From assembly GCF_001315105.1 (NCBI RefSeq), contig NZ_BAZR01000003.1, positions 1 to 64,000 of the forward strand: a DNA stretch of 64,000 nt. The letters are read 5' to 3'. Position numbers and translations under genes: made by a program. Shown here one piece after another: positions 56,301-64,000 of this stretch. Positions within the stretch are counted from its first letter, which is position 1; each line of letters begins with the position of its first letter. The notes under the pieces were generated by a model. It worked only from the letters and a program-made list of their open reading frames with translations, searched no databases and had not been told where the DNA came from. The DNA is from Paenibacillus sp. JCM 10914. Its GTDB lineage: Bacteria; Bacillota; Bacilli; Paenibacillales; Paenibacillaceae.

Positions 56301-59300
56301 ATTTTCTAAATCTTTTCGTCTGGCCTCACTAATTTTATTAAATGCATTTAATTCTTCGTCTTTTTTAAGTTTGACTAAAGAAGTATTGAGTTTGATATGA
56401 CCATTTTCAGTTTCAAATAGCTTAATTAAGGACTGGTCTTTGTTTATTAGCTCCGTTACTTCTCTAGCATTTAATCCAGTCTCGGATGAATTGTCTCTAA
56501 GGAGTTTATTGTATAGGGATATTTTCTCAGAGGACGCATCGTAGGCAGCTTTTACTTGATTCAAAGAATCATTATGTACATCTATCTTTTTACTTGAGTC
56601 ATCAGTAGAGGAGGCAAAAAGCTTAACTACTTCATTAACATCAAAAAGTTCACCTGATACTGAATTCAGTATTGATTTAAGCTCCTCGAAATTTCCTGTT
56701 TCGATCATCTTGTCCAGATCTATTTTCTCAGAGCCAATAGCATCAACTATATTTTTGGAGAGAGCTCGATAGTTTCCTATTACTTGGTCTTTGCTCTTCT
56801 CAGATATATCTACAGAGTTTATGTAATCCTCTGCAATTTTGTTAAGCAGATTCTGTAATACTGGATTATCAATCCCTGGATTATTTAATATATCTTGATT
56901 AATGATACTGAAAGATTCAATGAATTCTAATTTGGATTCTTCAATCTTAGCTTTATTAATATTTATGGTTTCATCAATTGAAGCAAATTCTGAATTCAGT
57001 TGCTCAACAAACTCGTGTATATTATTGTTGCCCCAATCAATATCCAGTCTAAAACTGTTAGTTTCGTTTTTGCCAAGACCATTCTCATTGAAAATATTTA
57101 TTATACCATTCTGCATTTCCTTTAACTTATCTCGATTTTCCTGTAAATGCATCTGATCTAACTGTAATTGGTTATCATGCAAAAATAAACTCATATATTC
57201 AGCTGCTTGTTTATTAGCACTAGCTATTTGAAATTTCTTTTGATTTTTCTCTATAGATTTATTCGCAATATCAATATCTTTTGCTGGGTCAGTTAATGCC
57301 TCTGATGCTTTAAGAGACAAACTTCGTTGTTTAGCAACCAGTAATTCCTTTTCTCTTTCAATTAACTTATCGATTTCTTCACTAGTTTTATGAACAGCAT
57401 TACCTTCATTATCATAGTGAGAAATTATTCCTGGCATTATACCAGCCATTTGCTGACGAATCGATAACAATTCTTCCTGCGATTGATTCCCCGCTTTATA
57501 CTGCTCGTTTAAGCTCTGGAGCTGTGCTATATTTAGCGCTGACTCTGTGACACTTTGATTTAGATTTTCGAATTCCTCCGTGCTCTTGGAGGCGCTGTTA
57601 CTTACCTGATTAAATAGGGAATAAATCATAGAACCTGCCGATAGTACTAAGCCGATTACACCAAGTGCTCTCTGCATTCCAGTTAGTGCAACGGCCGCTA
57701 CATTGGCGGCGACTCCAGTGGTCTCCATCGCCTTGCGAACGCCGAACAGGGCTAAAACAGATTGTCCGGCGCCTACGATTAAATTTCCGAGGGCTTTATG
57801 CCTGAAGGTTAGTAGGAGTCCAGTAACCAATGCGGTTGTATTACCCAAATTATCTAAAAATTTAATTAATCCGGTTCCTGCATCCACGACACCTTTGAGA
57901 AAGTCCGAAGATATACTGTTGCTCCAAAAAGAATGGGCAGCGTTTGTAAAGGCAGCAATCCGTCCTTGTAACGAATCCAAGTAAATTTCATTTTCACGAG
58001 CAGCGCTGCCAAATGAATGAAGTCCTGCTTGTAAAGCTCCTTGCGCATGTTGCCAATTAGCAAGGATACTTGCAGCAACCGCCTGCTGATCTCCACCTAT
58101 GAGCTGCGTAATTTCAATTTGTTCAGTGGAGGAGAGGCGATCCCATACAGAAGAGAGTTCTTGAAAAATATCGAACGTACTTTTGTAGGTGTTGTCGCTT
58201 TTTTTCAAAGTGAGACCAATGGAAGCAAATTTGGAATCAAGCGAAGGGAGAATCTCTGTCAACGTTTCACCATTCTCGCCGACGCCCCTTAACCGATTCG
58301 AGATGGTATTTAATCCTTCTCCGATCTTTCCAGGATCTTGAATAGAAGAGTTAGCTGCTGCAATCATGGCAACGGATTCTTCAATTGTATTGCCAGCGGA
58401 GTTCAGACTTGTTGCCGAGCTGTTCATGGCTTCGCTGATGCCCTGAGAACTGATACTAAATTTGTTTCCGACTTCATTGTAGATATCAACGATATTCGCT
58501 ACGTTCTTTCCTTCATTGTCGACTTCAATCCCAAAACCTTTGATCGTGGACAGAAGAGCTTTGGAAGCTTGCTCGGCCGAGTCAAAGTCCCCGACATTTT
58601 GCAGTACCAGTGTTTGTTTTGCAAGAGCTTTAGACTGATTAATGGAATAACCTAGATTCGCCCATTCTGTGGCTGAATTGATTACATTTACAGTAAGACC
58701 GCCGATTTCATTAGCTACCGCATTAGCGTCTTTTAGAAAATGTTGAATTTCTGTGGAAGAACCGTTGGTGGCTCTGGATAAATTGGACATGGCGGTATCC
58801 AATTCATTTACGTATTGGGCTCCGCTTTGTAACATTTGCAGTGGAGCTCTAAGCGCCGCCGTCACAATGTTCCAGTTTTCCATTCTTCTCACTAGCGATG
58901 GTCCTGTGTTTTGGACGATTCCACCTTGATTATCGGAGTTTTTGGCAGAAGATTGACCCGGAGCCGAACTATGCATTGCAGGTGAGTTAGCTAAGGTTCT
59001 TCGGGTGGCCACTAGCTGTTGCGTTTGTCTATCTAACGCTTGTAATGTGCGTTTTTGCTTTTCTTGCTGGGAAGTCTCAGCTTGCACCGCATTTTTATTT
59101 AAAATACTTGCTTTTTCTGACTGCCGAATCAATTCAATATGAGAACGCATTTTTGTGTTCATGTTGTTCACATAAACAGATACGTTGTTTGAAATGATTT
59201 TATTTTGTGTGATTAGTGTTTTATTGAAGTGGTTAGTTGTATTTGTAATGTTGTTTATTGTTTTTACAATCGAGTTATCGACCGATACACCGATATTTAA

Positions 59301-59405
59301 TTTGCGTAATTTTGGAGCTAATAAAAGAATCTGACTGTTAATATCGGTTATAGATTTATCTACGTTGAGGCGTGCATAAATGAAAGTTTTCAAGTCATCA
59401 GCCAT
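53382..59405 (-). CDS. Tail tape measure protein (TP901 family)
   Basis: 2007 residues. About residues 180-560 hold the TP901-type core (ALRAPLQMLQSGAQYVNELDTAMSNLSRA...ATEWANLGYSINQSKALAKQTLVLQNVGDFDSAEQA), then hydrophobic helices around 570-620 (TALVTGLLLTFRHKALGNLIVGAGQSVLALFG), followed by more than a thousand residues of coiled coil. A short ordered C-terminus (ATGGLTPAWGSEGKFLLAHEKELILNKSDT) resembles other tape measures. At about 1.5 angstrom per residue it predicts a tail near 300 nm. No lysozyme or transglycosylase domain was seen, unlike CwlP/YomI of SPbeta. Confidence 0.93.
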   Translation of the reverse strand: MADDLKTFIYARLNVDKSITDINSQILLLAPKLRKLNIGVSVDNSIVKTINNITNTTNHFNKTLITQNKIISNNVSVYVNNMNTKMRSHIELIRQSEKASILNKNAVQAETSQQEKQKRTLQALDRQTQQLVATRRTLANSPAMHSSAPGQSSAKNSDNQGGIVQNTGPSLVRRMENWNIVTAALRAPLQMLQSGAQYVNELDTAMSNLSRATNGSSTEIQHFLKDANAVANEIGGLTVNVINSATEWANLGYSINQSKALAKQTLVLQNVGDFDSAEQASKALLSTIKGFGIEVDNEGKNVANIVDIYNEVGNKFSISSQGISEAMNSSATSLNSAGNTIEESVAMIAAANSSIQDPGKIGEGLNTISNRLRGVGENGETLTEILPSLDSKFASIGLTLKKSDNTYKSTFDIFQELSSVWDRLSSTEQIEITQLIGGDQQAVAASILANWQHAQGALQAGLHSFGSAARENEIYLDSLQGRIAAFTNAAHSFWSNSISSDFLKGVVDAGTGLIKFLDNLGNTTALVTGLLLTFRHKALGNLIVGAGQSVLALFGVRKAMETTGVAANVAAVALTGMQRALGVIGLVLSAGSMIYSLFNQVSNSASKSTEEFENLNQSVTESALNIAQLQSLNEQYKAGNQSQEELLSIRQQMAGIMPGIISHYDNEGNAVHKTSEEIDKLIEREKELLVAKQRSLSLKASEALTDPAKDIDIANKSIEKNQKKFQIASANKQAAEYMSLFLHDNQLQLDQMHLQENRDKLKEMQNGIINIFNENGLGKNETNSFRLDIDWGNNNIHEFVEQLNSEFASIDETININKAKIEESKLEFIESFSIINQDILNNPGIDNPVLQNLLNKIAEDYINSVDISEKSKDQVIGNYRALSKNIVDAIGSEKIDLDKMIETGNFEELKSILNSVSGELFDVNEVVKLFASSTDDSSKKIDVHNDSLNQVKAAYDASSEKISLYNKLLRDNSSETGLNAREVTELINKDQSLIKLFETENGHIKLNTSLVKLKKDEELNAFNKISEARRKDLENQNKNLKDKLAVWGIEVDAITTVAELEAAKAKLRENEPSNWQDVHSDSVGRNMSEDQLSAFNSKNRNFFRDAEKYLNQIYEKNNYFKLLTASLDDNVGSSSKSAATGLSNANKQLSNNNKELTKTQQKLKEIDISFGNIHSNKNKYNKGSQEYRNLLNNEVAQLIKRKALYDEAIKNPGKLISNTEQGYKPTKEELSSAKDEAKSKSRESSDNIYKLRTEIVESTISQSNNKLEKIENRISESKNNQSGYNNLSVEWRKEEMSQISYLGQRKKELAAQNEKTEKLIKEYQLTGGEFNQQIDKNNLEIEKIETEIQEKRYAVLISSLDQYEQKRNQASLKIDASQTRSSLLDSASPEFRKELEEQLKLKQEINKSNEAEIKTIQEKLKTAKLLPKDVAALEERMQSLEGHKLSIQVEIDDVKNDIIYSQLEEYSDKIKEKDTELKVIQDNLRNLEKGTPEYTQELLKQIPLIQNKINLNQAEITYLETQAKRTDISIAQRKKLNQLLVEARETNRSMLHEERSVRSEITDGIIEDYKKAINKQKEFELSAIDEKMKAEEERHKQAIKHLDDEYRTFEKHINARLKAMDRENASDDYEKELGKKLKERQEIIDKINVLQLDNSMEAKAKRKDLQGQLDAKNEEIDEFKLQRDRETAKQTLQDLLDDRKEYLDQVRSHEDDQYEQSRKKNEQEKKDVEQKYNAMLNDEKNFYRIKQGLLSEDKAIVKSTIEEIKLFYTGLYAELERALVNYRTISQQEHNNIRNSLDQSTGNLDHYNNGNSGSSNNKPSPSDSTIPKEILNDWETYLKNKEAASKHQNDRKKHTAGSSEYVRLTNEIKKLSEINQRLRDSRNFVDGTYDNLKGLTGSSIFNAATGGLTPAWGSEGKFLLAHEKELILNKSDTSNLLKIVDFTRKIIDSIKGNFNQDAIKSTSTSTQTDNSIRIDHVSIHADQQDTGKSLLEKFETALSTKLKHRTI

Positions 59406-59447
59406 AATTGCATGTTCACTTCCTTCGTTAAAAATGAATATCGACGA

Positions 59448-59915
59448 TTATTCAAGGGAGGAGGTAAGGGCTAACTCGCCAAGAATTTCTCCTAAATTTT
59501 GATTGGTTGATTTGAATTTCTCCTCTATTTTTTGAAGCTCTTCAGGGTTAAATGCATTGAACACTTCATTCATGATTCCAGTGTCGAGAAGAACATGCGA
59601 TACTTTAATGTGATCTTCAATAGATTTGCATTGTGGGTAAGGAATACTTGTAAATTCCTTGATTATGAGACTATTCAATAGTCCGATCGTTCCCGCAATA
59701 AGCATGTCGTTCAAATCAGTCCGATTTTTCAACTCTTGCAAGAGTGCAAGATATTGAATGACAACGGCTTCCACGCGAGATTCCCGAAAAACCTGCTGGA
59801 TATTGACCTCGTAAGAGTTATTCAGAATCGAGATCGTTTTATTCGCGTTCAACTCACTCTCAAGTCTCTTTAACGCCTGAGTTGTTAGTTTTTTAATAGG
59901 TTTTTTTACTGTCAT
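59448..59915 (-). CDS. Tail assembly chaperone candidate
   Basis: 155 residues, helical and charged, located between the tail-tube candidate and the tape measure, where siphophages encode their assembly chaperone (gpG position). The TTQALKRLESELNANKTISI and FNPEELQKIEEKFKS stretches suit that role but I cannot identify the family. No overlapping gpGT-type extension frame was seen. Ribosome binding site AAGGGAG. Confidence 0.6.
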   Translation of the reverse strand: MTVKKPIKKLTTQALKRLESELNANKTISILNNSYEVNIQQVFRESRVEAVVIQYLALLQELKNRTDLNDMLIAGTIGLLNSLIIKEFTSIPYPQCKSIEDHIKVSHVLLDTGIMNEVFNAFNPEELQKIEEKFKSTNQNLGEILGELALTSSLE

Positions 59916-60010
59916 GGTATCATTCTCCCTTATGGTTAATGGTGGTGTCTGTTAAGACATTGGTACAGTGTTCTTGTTCGAAGAAGACTCTATGAAATGT
60001 CTTATAAATA

Positions 60011-60046
60011 AAGGAAGAGCCACGGCATTTGCCTTGGCTCTTCCCA
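60011..60046 (-). terminator. Intrinsic terminator after the tail-tube candidate
   Basis: GGAAGAGCCACGGCA pairs with its near-perfect complement around a short loop, followed by TTTATTTATA on the minus strand. Typical after a highly expressed major tail gene. The rest of 59916-60010 holds only a weak AAGACATT/AATGTCTT repeat. Confidence 0.85.
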
Positions 60047-60055
60047 ATAAAATGA

Positions 60056-60826
60056 TTAGTCTTCGTAAATTACCATATCAATGATGGTATCCACATCTTC
60101 AATCTTCTTAGGGAAGAGGTCGAATACCAGGCTCAGTGAGCTAGGATCGCCTGTTGCCGACATGCTGATGGTAAAGTTAGGATCAATTTTGGCTTTATGA
60201 TACACGATTTGTGCACCAACAACTTCACCAGTGACTTCGTCCGTGTATGAAGTATCCCCGACCATATAGACATATTTAGGGAAGCCGGTAGCAGTAAAGG
60301 AGAGTGTATTCGCTTCTGCTGCTTCGAATTGGTAGTACACCTCAACTTCATCACCAACTGCTACAGTTGCAGAAGCATCGAGTTCTACAACATTTCCGGT
60401 GACTGAAGTAACGGTTTGGGAAACCTCCGTGCTAATTCCATTGATATAAGGGTGCACGCTGACTTCATTAACGGAACCAACCGGTGGTTTGGATAGCGTT
60501 ACTTGTTTGGTACCCGTACCATCGTCTTGGACAGTAATTACTTCCGTTTTATAAATGTTTTGTTTGCCTTTACGAATTTCCTCGCCTGCCAACATTGCAA
60601 GATGCTGCATGGAGAAGAGCTGGGTTTCCATGGTCAATTTTGCCGTTTTCTCACCATCCCAGGCGATACGACGTGCGCCAGCGCCCATCGCATAAACACG
60701 AGAAGAAGTCATTTCTTGCGAAGCGGTGTTAGCATAGTCAAACGTCATAATTGGTTTCTTTGTAGCGTAATCGAAGATTTGAAGTTTTAGAATATCACGG
60801 GAACCGTATTTACCAAGGTTTAGCAT
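60056..60826 (-). CDS. Major tail (tube) protein candidate
   Basis: 256 residues, beta-rich (ILKLQIFDYATKKPIMTFDYANTAS..., KLTMETQLFSMQHLAMLAG, ANTLSFTATGFPKYVYMVGDTSY, FTISMSATGDPSSLSLVFDLFPK). This succession, with a late inserted domain (VTLSKPPVGSVNEVSVHPYINGI), fits tube proteins of large Bacillus phages. Location before the chaperone and tape measure, a strong AGGAGG, and its own terminator support a major structural role. No sheath gene lies next to it, so the tail should be non-contractile. Confidence 0.7.
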   Translation of the reverse strand: MLNLGKYGSRDILKLQIFDYATKKPIMTFDYANTASQEMTSSRVYAMGAGARRIAWDGEKTAKLTMETQLFSMQHLAMLAGEEIRKGKQNIYKTEVITVQDDGTGTKQVTLSKPPVGSVNEVSVHPYINGISTEVSQTVTSVTGNVVELDASATVAVGDEVEVYYQFEAAEANTLSFTATGFPKYVYMVGDTSYTDEVTGEVVGAQIVYHKAKIDPNFTISMSATGDPSSLSLVFDLFPKKIEDVDTIIDMVIYED

Positions 60827-60865
60827 AGTTGTTTCCTCCTAGGGATCATAAATTGATTTTTTAAT

Positions 60866-61579
60866 TTAGAATTTTGTTCTAACTAACCATTCAGGCAGTT
60901 GGGAATTTTCTTTGAGATAACCGTTCGCCCAGACGGGTAGAAGCCTGTTATGGTTTTCTTTTAAGTTAATGCGCTCAAAATGTTCATACATTTGATAAAC
61001 GGTGAGATTAGAAACATTGAATATATGAATGCCGTTGCCTTCTGCGCAGCAAATAATGGAGAGGATATCTTTGATATCCAATCCTGTGTTTTTTGCATTT
61101 TTTGATTTAAGGGCATTCATTTTCTCAAATAATTCTTTGGCTTTACTATTTTTGAATTTTCTAGGTGACTCTTTTGAATCCTGTAGACCATTTAGTTCTT
61201 TGATAACGTTGTACATATCCTTATAATTGTCGGAGTTCACCAGAACTTTGTCACCTATGTTAAAGGTTTTAGCAACCGAATGATAAGAAACATTATCTTT
61301 GACAAAGAAGGAGTAGGCTTTTGAGATGTACGCAGGGATCGAGGGATGGCTTGTAAGCAAGTCATAAGGATTTTCATCCATAAGGTTCATGATATCCGTT
61401 TCAGAAAGACCGAAGAGGTTAACGAGAATCGTGTGGATATTGAATGAACAGAGGGTGATATGTATGGAGTATTCAATTTCTCCAATGTCTGCGATGTCTG
61501 AAAGGGTGGGAGAGTATACCGGGAATTCTGAGTTGAATATATGAGGCTTGCCAAGAAATGCATTGAGACGATCAATCAT
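60866..61579 (-). CDS. Phage protein of unknown function
   Basis: 237 residues from the ATG at 61579 (GAGG eight bases upstream; a GTG at 61582 is in frame). I do not recognise it. Mixed helical, with a Lys/Ser-rich middle (SKESPRKFKNSKAKELFEKMNALKSKNAKN) and aromatic, hydrophilic ends. Position between HU and the tube gene suggests a tail completion or regulatory role, but the sequence gives no proof. Confidence 0.6.
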   Translation of the reverse strand: MIDRLNAFLGKPHIFNSEFPVYSPTLSDIADIGEIEYSIHITLCSFNIHTILVNLFGLSETDIMNLMDENPYDLLTSHPSIPAYISKAYSFFVKDNVSYHSVAKTFNIGDKVLVNSDNYKDMYNVIKELNGLQDSKESPRKFKNSKAKELFEKMNALKSKNAKNTGLDIKDILSIICCAEGNGIHIFNVSNLTVYQMYEHFERINLKENHNRLLPVWANGYLKENSQLPEWLVRTKF

Positions 61580-61622
61580 CACGATTCCTCGTTATAATAT
61601 ATTTATTTTATTGAAGGGGGTG

Positions 61623-61895
61623 CTAAAGGACTGCGCTCTTGAGCTTTTGTGCAGGTCTAAATACAGGTACGTTAGCAGCGGGAATATTCATCGTTTCTCC
61701 CGTCTGGGGATTACGGACTTTTCTGGTCGTTCTTCTCTTTACGATAAACTTTCCAAATGAAGCAATGTTGACTTCCTCGCCATAGTATAGGGCATTGGTA
61801 ATTTCATTAAAAACGCCATTGACGATACCTTCGATATCTTTTTTAGGATATTCGGTATGTGACGCTACAGCGTGAATCAGATCTTTTTTGTTCAC
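61623..61895 (-). CDS. HU-family DNA-binding protein
   Basis: 90 residues, full-length HU: NKKDLIHAVASHTEYPKKDIEGIVNGVF, the saddle FGKFIVKRRTTRKVRNPQTGETMNIPAANVPVFRPAQKLK with the DNA-intercalating Pro. GTG start at 61895 with AAAGGAGG upstream. HU bends and compacts DNA; in SPbeta an HU gene (yonN) directly follows the RNA polymerase gene yonO, the same arrangement as here. Confidence 0.95.
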   Translation of the reverse strand: MNKKDLIHAVASHTEYPKKDIEGIVNGVFNEITNALYYGEEVNIASFGKFIVKRRTTRKVRNPQTGETMNIPAANVPVFRPAQKLKSAVL

Positions 61896-62131
61896 AATGG
61901 ATTAAGCCTCCTTTCTAATATGATGATGTGGCATATATGATAAAGGAAAAGTAAGTGTTCGAAAATATGGAGATCATTTCGAAAGGTCACTTACTCTCCC
62001 TTAAATACGATTACGAAAATGAAGAGAATTTAATAAATTCCCTGTAGTACGGCGTTTTAGTGCATCGTAGTATAGAATGTGCGCATCTTCTCAGGTATCG
62101 AAAACCCATAAAGGATAAGGGTTTACAGACA
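61896..62131 (-). promoter_or_regulatory. Leader between RNA polymerase and HU genes, with long inverted repeat
   Basis: 236 bases without a gene. A weak terminator-like stem AAACCC/GGGTTT (62099-62124) follows the polymerase stop. At 61950-61995 AGTAAGTG-TTCGAAA faces TTTCGAA-AGGT-CACTTACT, a 15-bp interrupted hairpin upstream of the HU ribosome binding site. It could be an operator, a leader structure or part of a late promoter for the phage polymerase. Confidence 0.4.
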
Positions 62132-64000
62132 TTATTTAATATCGCTAGTGTTATTATATTTATTTTTATGCCATGCCATTCGTTTTCGTAATTTTTCTTT
62201 CTCTATCGAACAGGATTCACAGTAGGCTTTTCGGTGATGGTCAGCTTTGATTCTTATACCACAGTGATCGCAAAGTATGAAATGGTTCGTATAAATTGCT
62301 TTCAGATTGTTTTTTAAATTCTGAACCAAAATATCTCCGAAACTCGACCACAATGTAGTTTTAAAGCTACTCTTCTTGTATTGGTATAGATATTCGACAA
62401 GAATATCAACCAGTTCCTGTGGGTTGCTGTTTATTTCTAGGAGCTGCTCACGAATGTCCAAATATATATATAGATTTTCGGCAGAATCATAATGGTCAAA
62501 TGTTCCGAGTTCCATGAATCTTTTCTGAAGGTCCAGCTCGGTATACCGATTAATAATTTCTTCATTAAGAATGATAGAATCCGTCTTGTTATTATGGAGT
62601 AGCATCTTGTAATTGAATTGTCCTAAGTTTAAGGCCTTGAACTGGAGCCTGGGGTTAGGGATTAACTCAGCTAGTCTATTCATTGTGCTTTTGTTAACGT
62701 CATCAACAAGATCGGGCAATTTGTCTTTGGCATATCTAAAGAAATGAGGGACCTTTGCAGCGGTATACGTTGTAATTAATTCTTTAATCACTGTGGGTCT
62801 TTCTGGTTTATAAAGCGTCTTGGCGTAATCAATGGTGAAATTATTCTCCATGCACAACAATTTAATTACATCGAGATTGATGGCATTGCTGTTCCAGATC
62901 TTCGATATATCATTGCTTATAACTCCAATGTTCCCTCCGGTATAAGCAGCCGTGAGACCACGGTAAATATTCTCCTTATTAATCGTTTCTGCGTTCGCAT
63001 TCGCCATTCTATAATATAAAGGATAGATATCGCTCATATTTCGCTGCGCCACTTTGACCAAAGTTTTATCGTTACATACGAGACTTTTGTCGCCGTCGAC
63101 ATCAAACATGAGCAATTTACTGATTGGATCATGAGAGCTAGTATATAGATTACTGGTAGTGAACCATCGACGCAGTTCTTTGTTGACGATGTTTTTTCTG
63201 ATTGCATGCTCGCGATAAAGGTGAGGACTTCTTAAGCAATCAAGATACTCTTCATCATGATATAGAGAACAGAATACTTCGCCATTTCCTAATAAGCCTT
63301 TAGGATGGTTATGGCCAAGAAATAAATATTCGCAGAAGGCATATAGATCTGGACTAATAAAAGTATACTTCCCGTCAATATCCATCTTTCCTGCCCGGGC
63401 ATTTTTGACCATGCTCCTTTTGACCTGTTTTAAAACTTCTCGGCTGTATGCATCGTTCAGTAGTTCTGGATAAACCTCCAGGGCTTGCTGAAAATAATTC
63501 TTGTTCGAGTTTGTATCGGTTACACCTAAAATCTTGAGCATAGTTTTGCGATCCGTACCGATATTTATAATCTTCTCTCGCGTTTTGCTGCTTAATTCCA
63601 TCAATTCTTCATTTGTGCAGTCAGTCAAGGTCTGTAATATTTGATAATTGGACTTTGCATTTGCAATCCGATCCTCTTCCTCGTTGCATTTGCTAGCATG
63701 ACATTGATGTTGTACAAACAGCTGTTTGTAATCGCTCCATGAATTATAATATTTCCACATCTTAAATTGACTTTTCGTAAAAATGATTTGTATGTCATCT
63801 TTCAAAATATCGTATTGTTTCCCGTAGATATCAGTCACAATCCCGCATTTTGATCCTTTTCTATTCGCTTCGCGGATAAATTTATCGAATGGGAAAGGAA
63901 CAAGGAGGCCCTTAACCCAGGGGAGTCTGATCATCATGCTTTTTTTGCTAATTTTGGGCAGCATCATACCACAGCCATCTGTATGCTCAATAGCAATATC
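62132..64000 (-). CDS. Single-chain phage RNA polymerase, YonO/QDE-1 type (start outside window)
   Basis: 622 residues visible; the frame is open to the right edge, so the true start lies beyond it. Motifs in the order of the two-barrel polymerases: TDGCG (63968-63982), then IRLPWVKGLLVPFPF (about 63895-63935) equivalent to the R...KG motif of barrel 1, then LLMFDVDGDKSLVCND, whose DxDGD (63089-63103) is the metal-binding catalytic signature of barrel 2. A C-terminal zinc-ribbon (CDHCG...CESC) follows. In SPbeta, YonO is a DNA-dependent polymerase that transcribes late genes. Here it heads the minus-strand late cluster and likely does the same. The family call rests on motif order, not on an alignment. 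Confidence 0.75.
   Translation of the reverse strand, partial: DIAIEHTDGCGMMLPKISKKSMMIRLPWVKGLLVPFPFDKFIREANRKGSKCGIVTDIYGKQYDILKDDIQIIFTKSQFKMWKYYNSWSDYKQLFVQHQCHASKCNEEEDRIANAKSNYQILQTLTDCTNEELMELSSKTREKIINIGTDRKTMLKILGVTDTNSNKNYFQQALEVYPELLNDAYSREVLKQVKRSMVKNARAGKMDIDGKYTFISPDLYAFCEYLFLGHNHPKGLLGNGEVFCSLYHDEEYLDCLRSPHLYREHAIRKNIVNKELRRWFTTSNLYTSSHDPISKLLMFDVDGDKSLVCNDKTLVKVAQRNMSDIYPLYYRMANANAETINKENIYRGLTAAYTGGNIGVISNDISKIWNSNAINLDVIKLLCMENNFTIDYAKTLYKPERPTVIKELITTYTAAKVPHFFRYAKDKLPDLVDDVNKSTMNRLAELIPNPRLQFKALNLGQFNYKMLLHNNKTDSIILNEEIINRYTELDLQKRFMELGTFDHYDSAENLYIYLDIREQLLEINSNPQELVDILVEYLYQYKKSSFKTTLWSSFGDILVQNLKNNLKAIYTNHFILCDHCGIRIKADHHRKAYCESCSIEKEKLRKRMAWHKNKYNNTSDIK

Noticed and set aside
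54197..58655. Several plus-strand open frames opposite the tape measure gene
   Set aside because: They lack ribosome binding sites and recognisable domains and mirror the coiled-coil codons of the minus-strand gene.
53382..59405. Lytic transglycosylase or peptidase domain in the tape measure, as in CwlP of SPbeta
   Set aside because: No catalytic motif of either kind could be seen; the long C-terminal part is coiled coil.
59448..59915. gpG/gpGT-type programmed frameshift in the tail assembly chaperone
   Set aside because: The gap to the tape measure is only about 40 bases and holds no overlapping extension frame.
60056..60826. Contractile-tail assignment from the PAAR-like tip
   Set aside because: No sheath protein lies by the tube candidate and a Dit-like gene is present, so a non-contractile tail fits better.
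1..64000. tRNA or rRNA genes and insertion sequences
   Set aside because: No cloverleaf, rRNA segment or transposase frame was found on either strand by eye; a small tRNA could still be missed.

Overview
The window looks like a chromosomal segment of a Paenibacillus-type Firmicute that carries an integrated SPbeta-like phage or phage-tail element. This is inferred from protein style and gene content (parE-parC, PepF, Smr-less MutS2, DUF1796, SKPE-repeat CAP protein), strong AGGAGG-type ribosome binding sites and a clear drop to AT-rich DNA after about 33.2 kb. No database search was possible.

Host part, 1-33.2 kb. 1-6.5 kb: a dynamin-like GTPase (5' end outside the window), a two-gene heterodimeric ABC exporter and a GNAT enzyme. 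6.5-10.5 kb: a secreted CAP/SCP protein behind a structured leader, a membrane-anchored SGNH hydrolase and an ABC-2 exporter. 10.6-15 kb: parE-parC (topoisomerase IV). 15.3-20.2 kb: a MarR regulator facing a minus-strand operon (Smr-less MutS2, GNAT, SAM methyltransferase, RluA pseudouridine synthase). This operon is preceded by an RNA leader with a tiny ORF, long-range stems and two tandem terminators, which looks like an attenuator. 20.6-33.2 kb: PepF, a six-PAS histidine kinase, small acetyltransferase and regulator genes, a VOC-TetR operon with a perfect 21-bp palindromic operator, an aldo/keto reductase plus Gfo/Idh/MocA oxidoreductase pair divergent from an AraC regulator, a permuted NlpC/P60-like protein, a secreted coiled-coil protein and DUF1796.

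Phage part, 33.2-64 kb, all on the minus strand. In transcription order from the right edge: a single-chain RNA polymerase of the YonO/QDE-1 type (cut by the window edge, with the DxDGD catalytic motif), HU, one unknown protein, a tail-tube candidate, a tail-assembly-chaperone candidate, a 2007-residue tape measure, a tail hub/spike protein (split by a frameshift), a PAAR-like tip, a Dit-like protein, fibre/baseplate genes, an expanded array of discoidin and lectin-like adhesins, a large repeat protein, holin and amidase. RNA polymerase followed by HU ahead of late genes recalls yonO-yonN of SPbeta. No terminase, portal, capsid or integrase gene is present between the polymerase and the lysis genes, so the element may be a phage with its head genes further right, or a headless tail particle (tailocin).

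Quality warning. At least seven genes (parE, MutS2-like, pepF, histidine kinase, aldo/keto reductase, one discoidin gene, the tail hub) are broken by small apparent deletions while the conserved remainder continues in another frame. Several lie in short homopolymers. This pattern points to uncorrected indel errors in the assembly more than to true pseudogenes.
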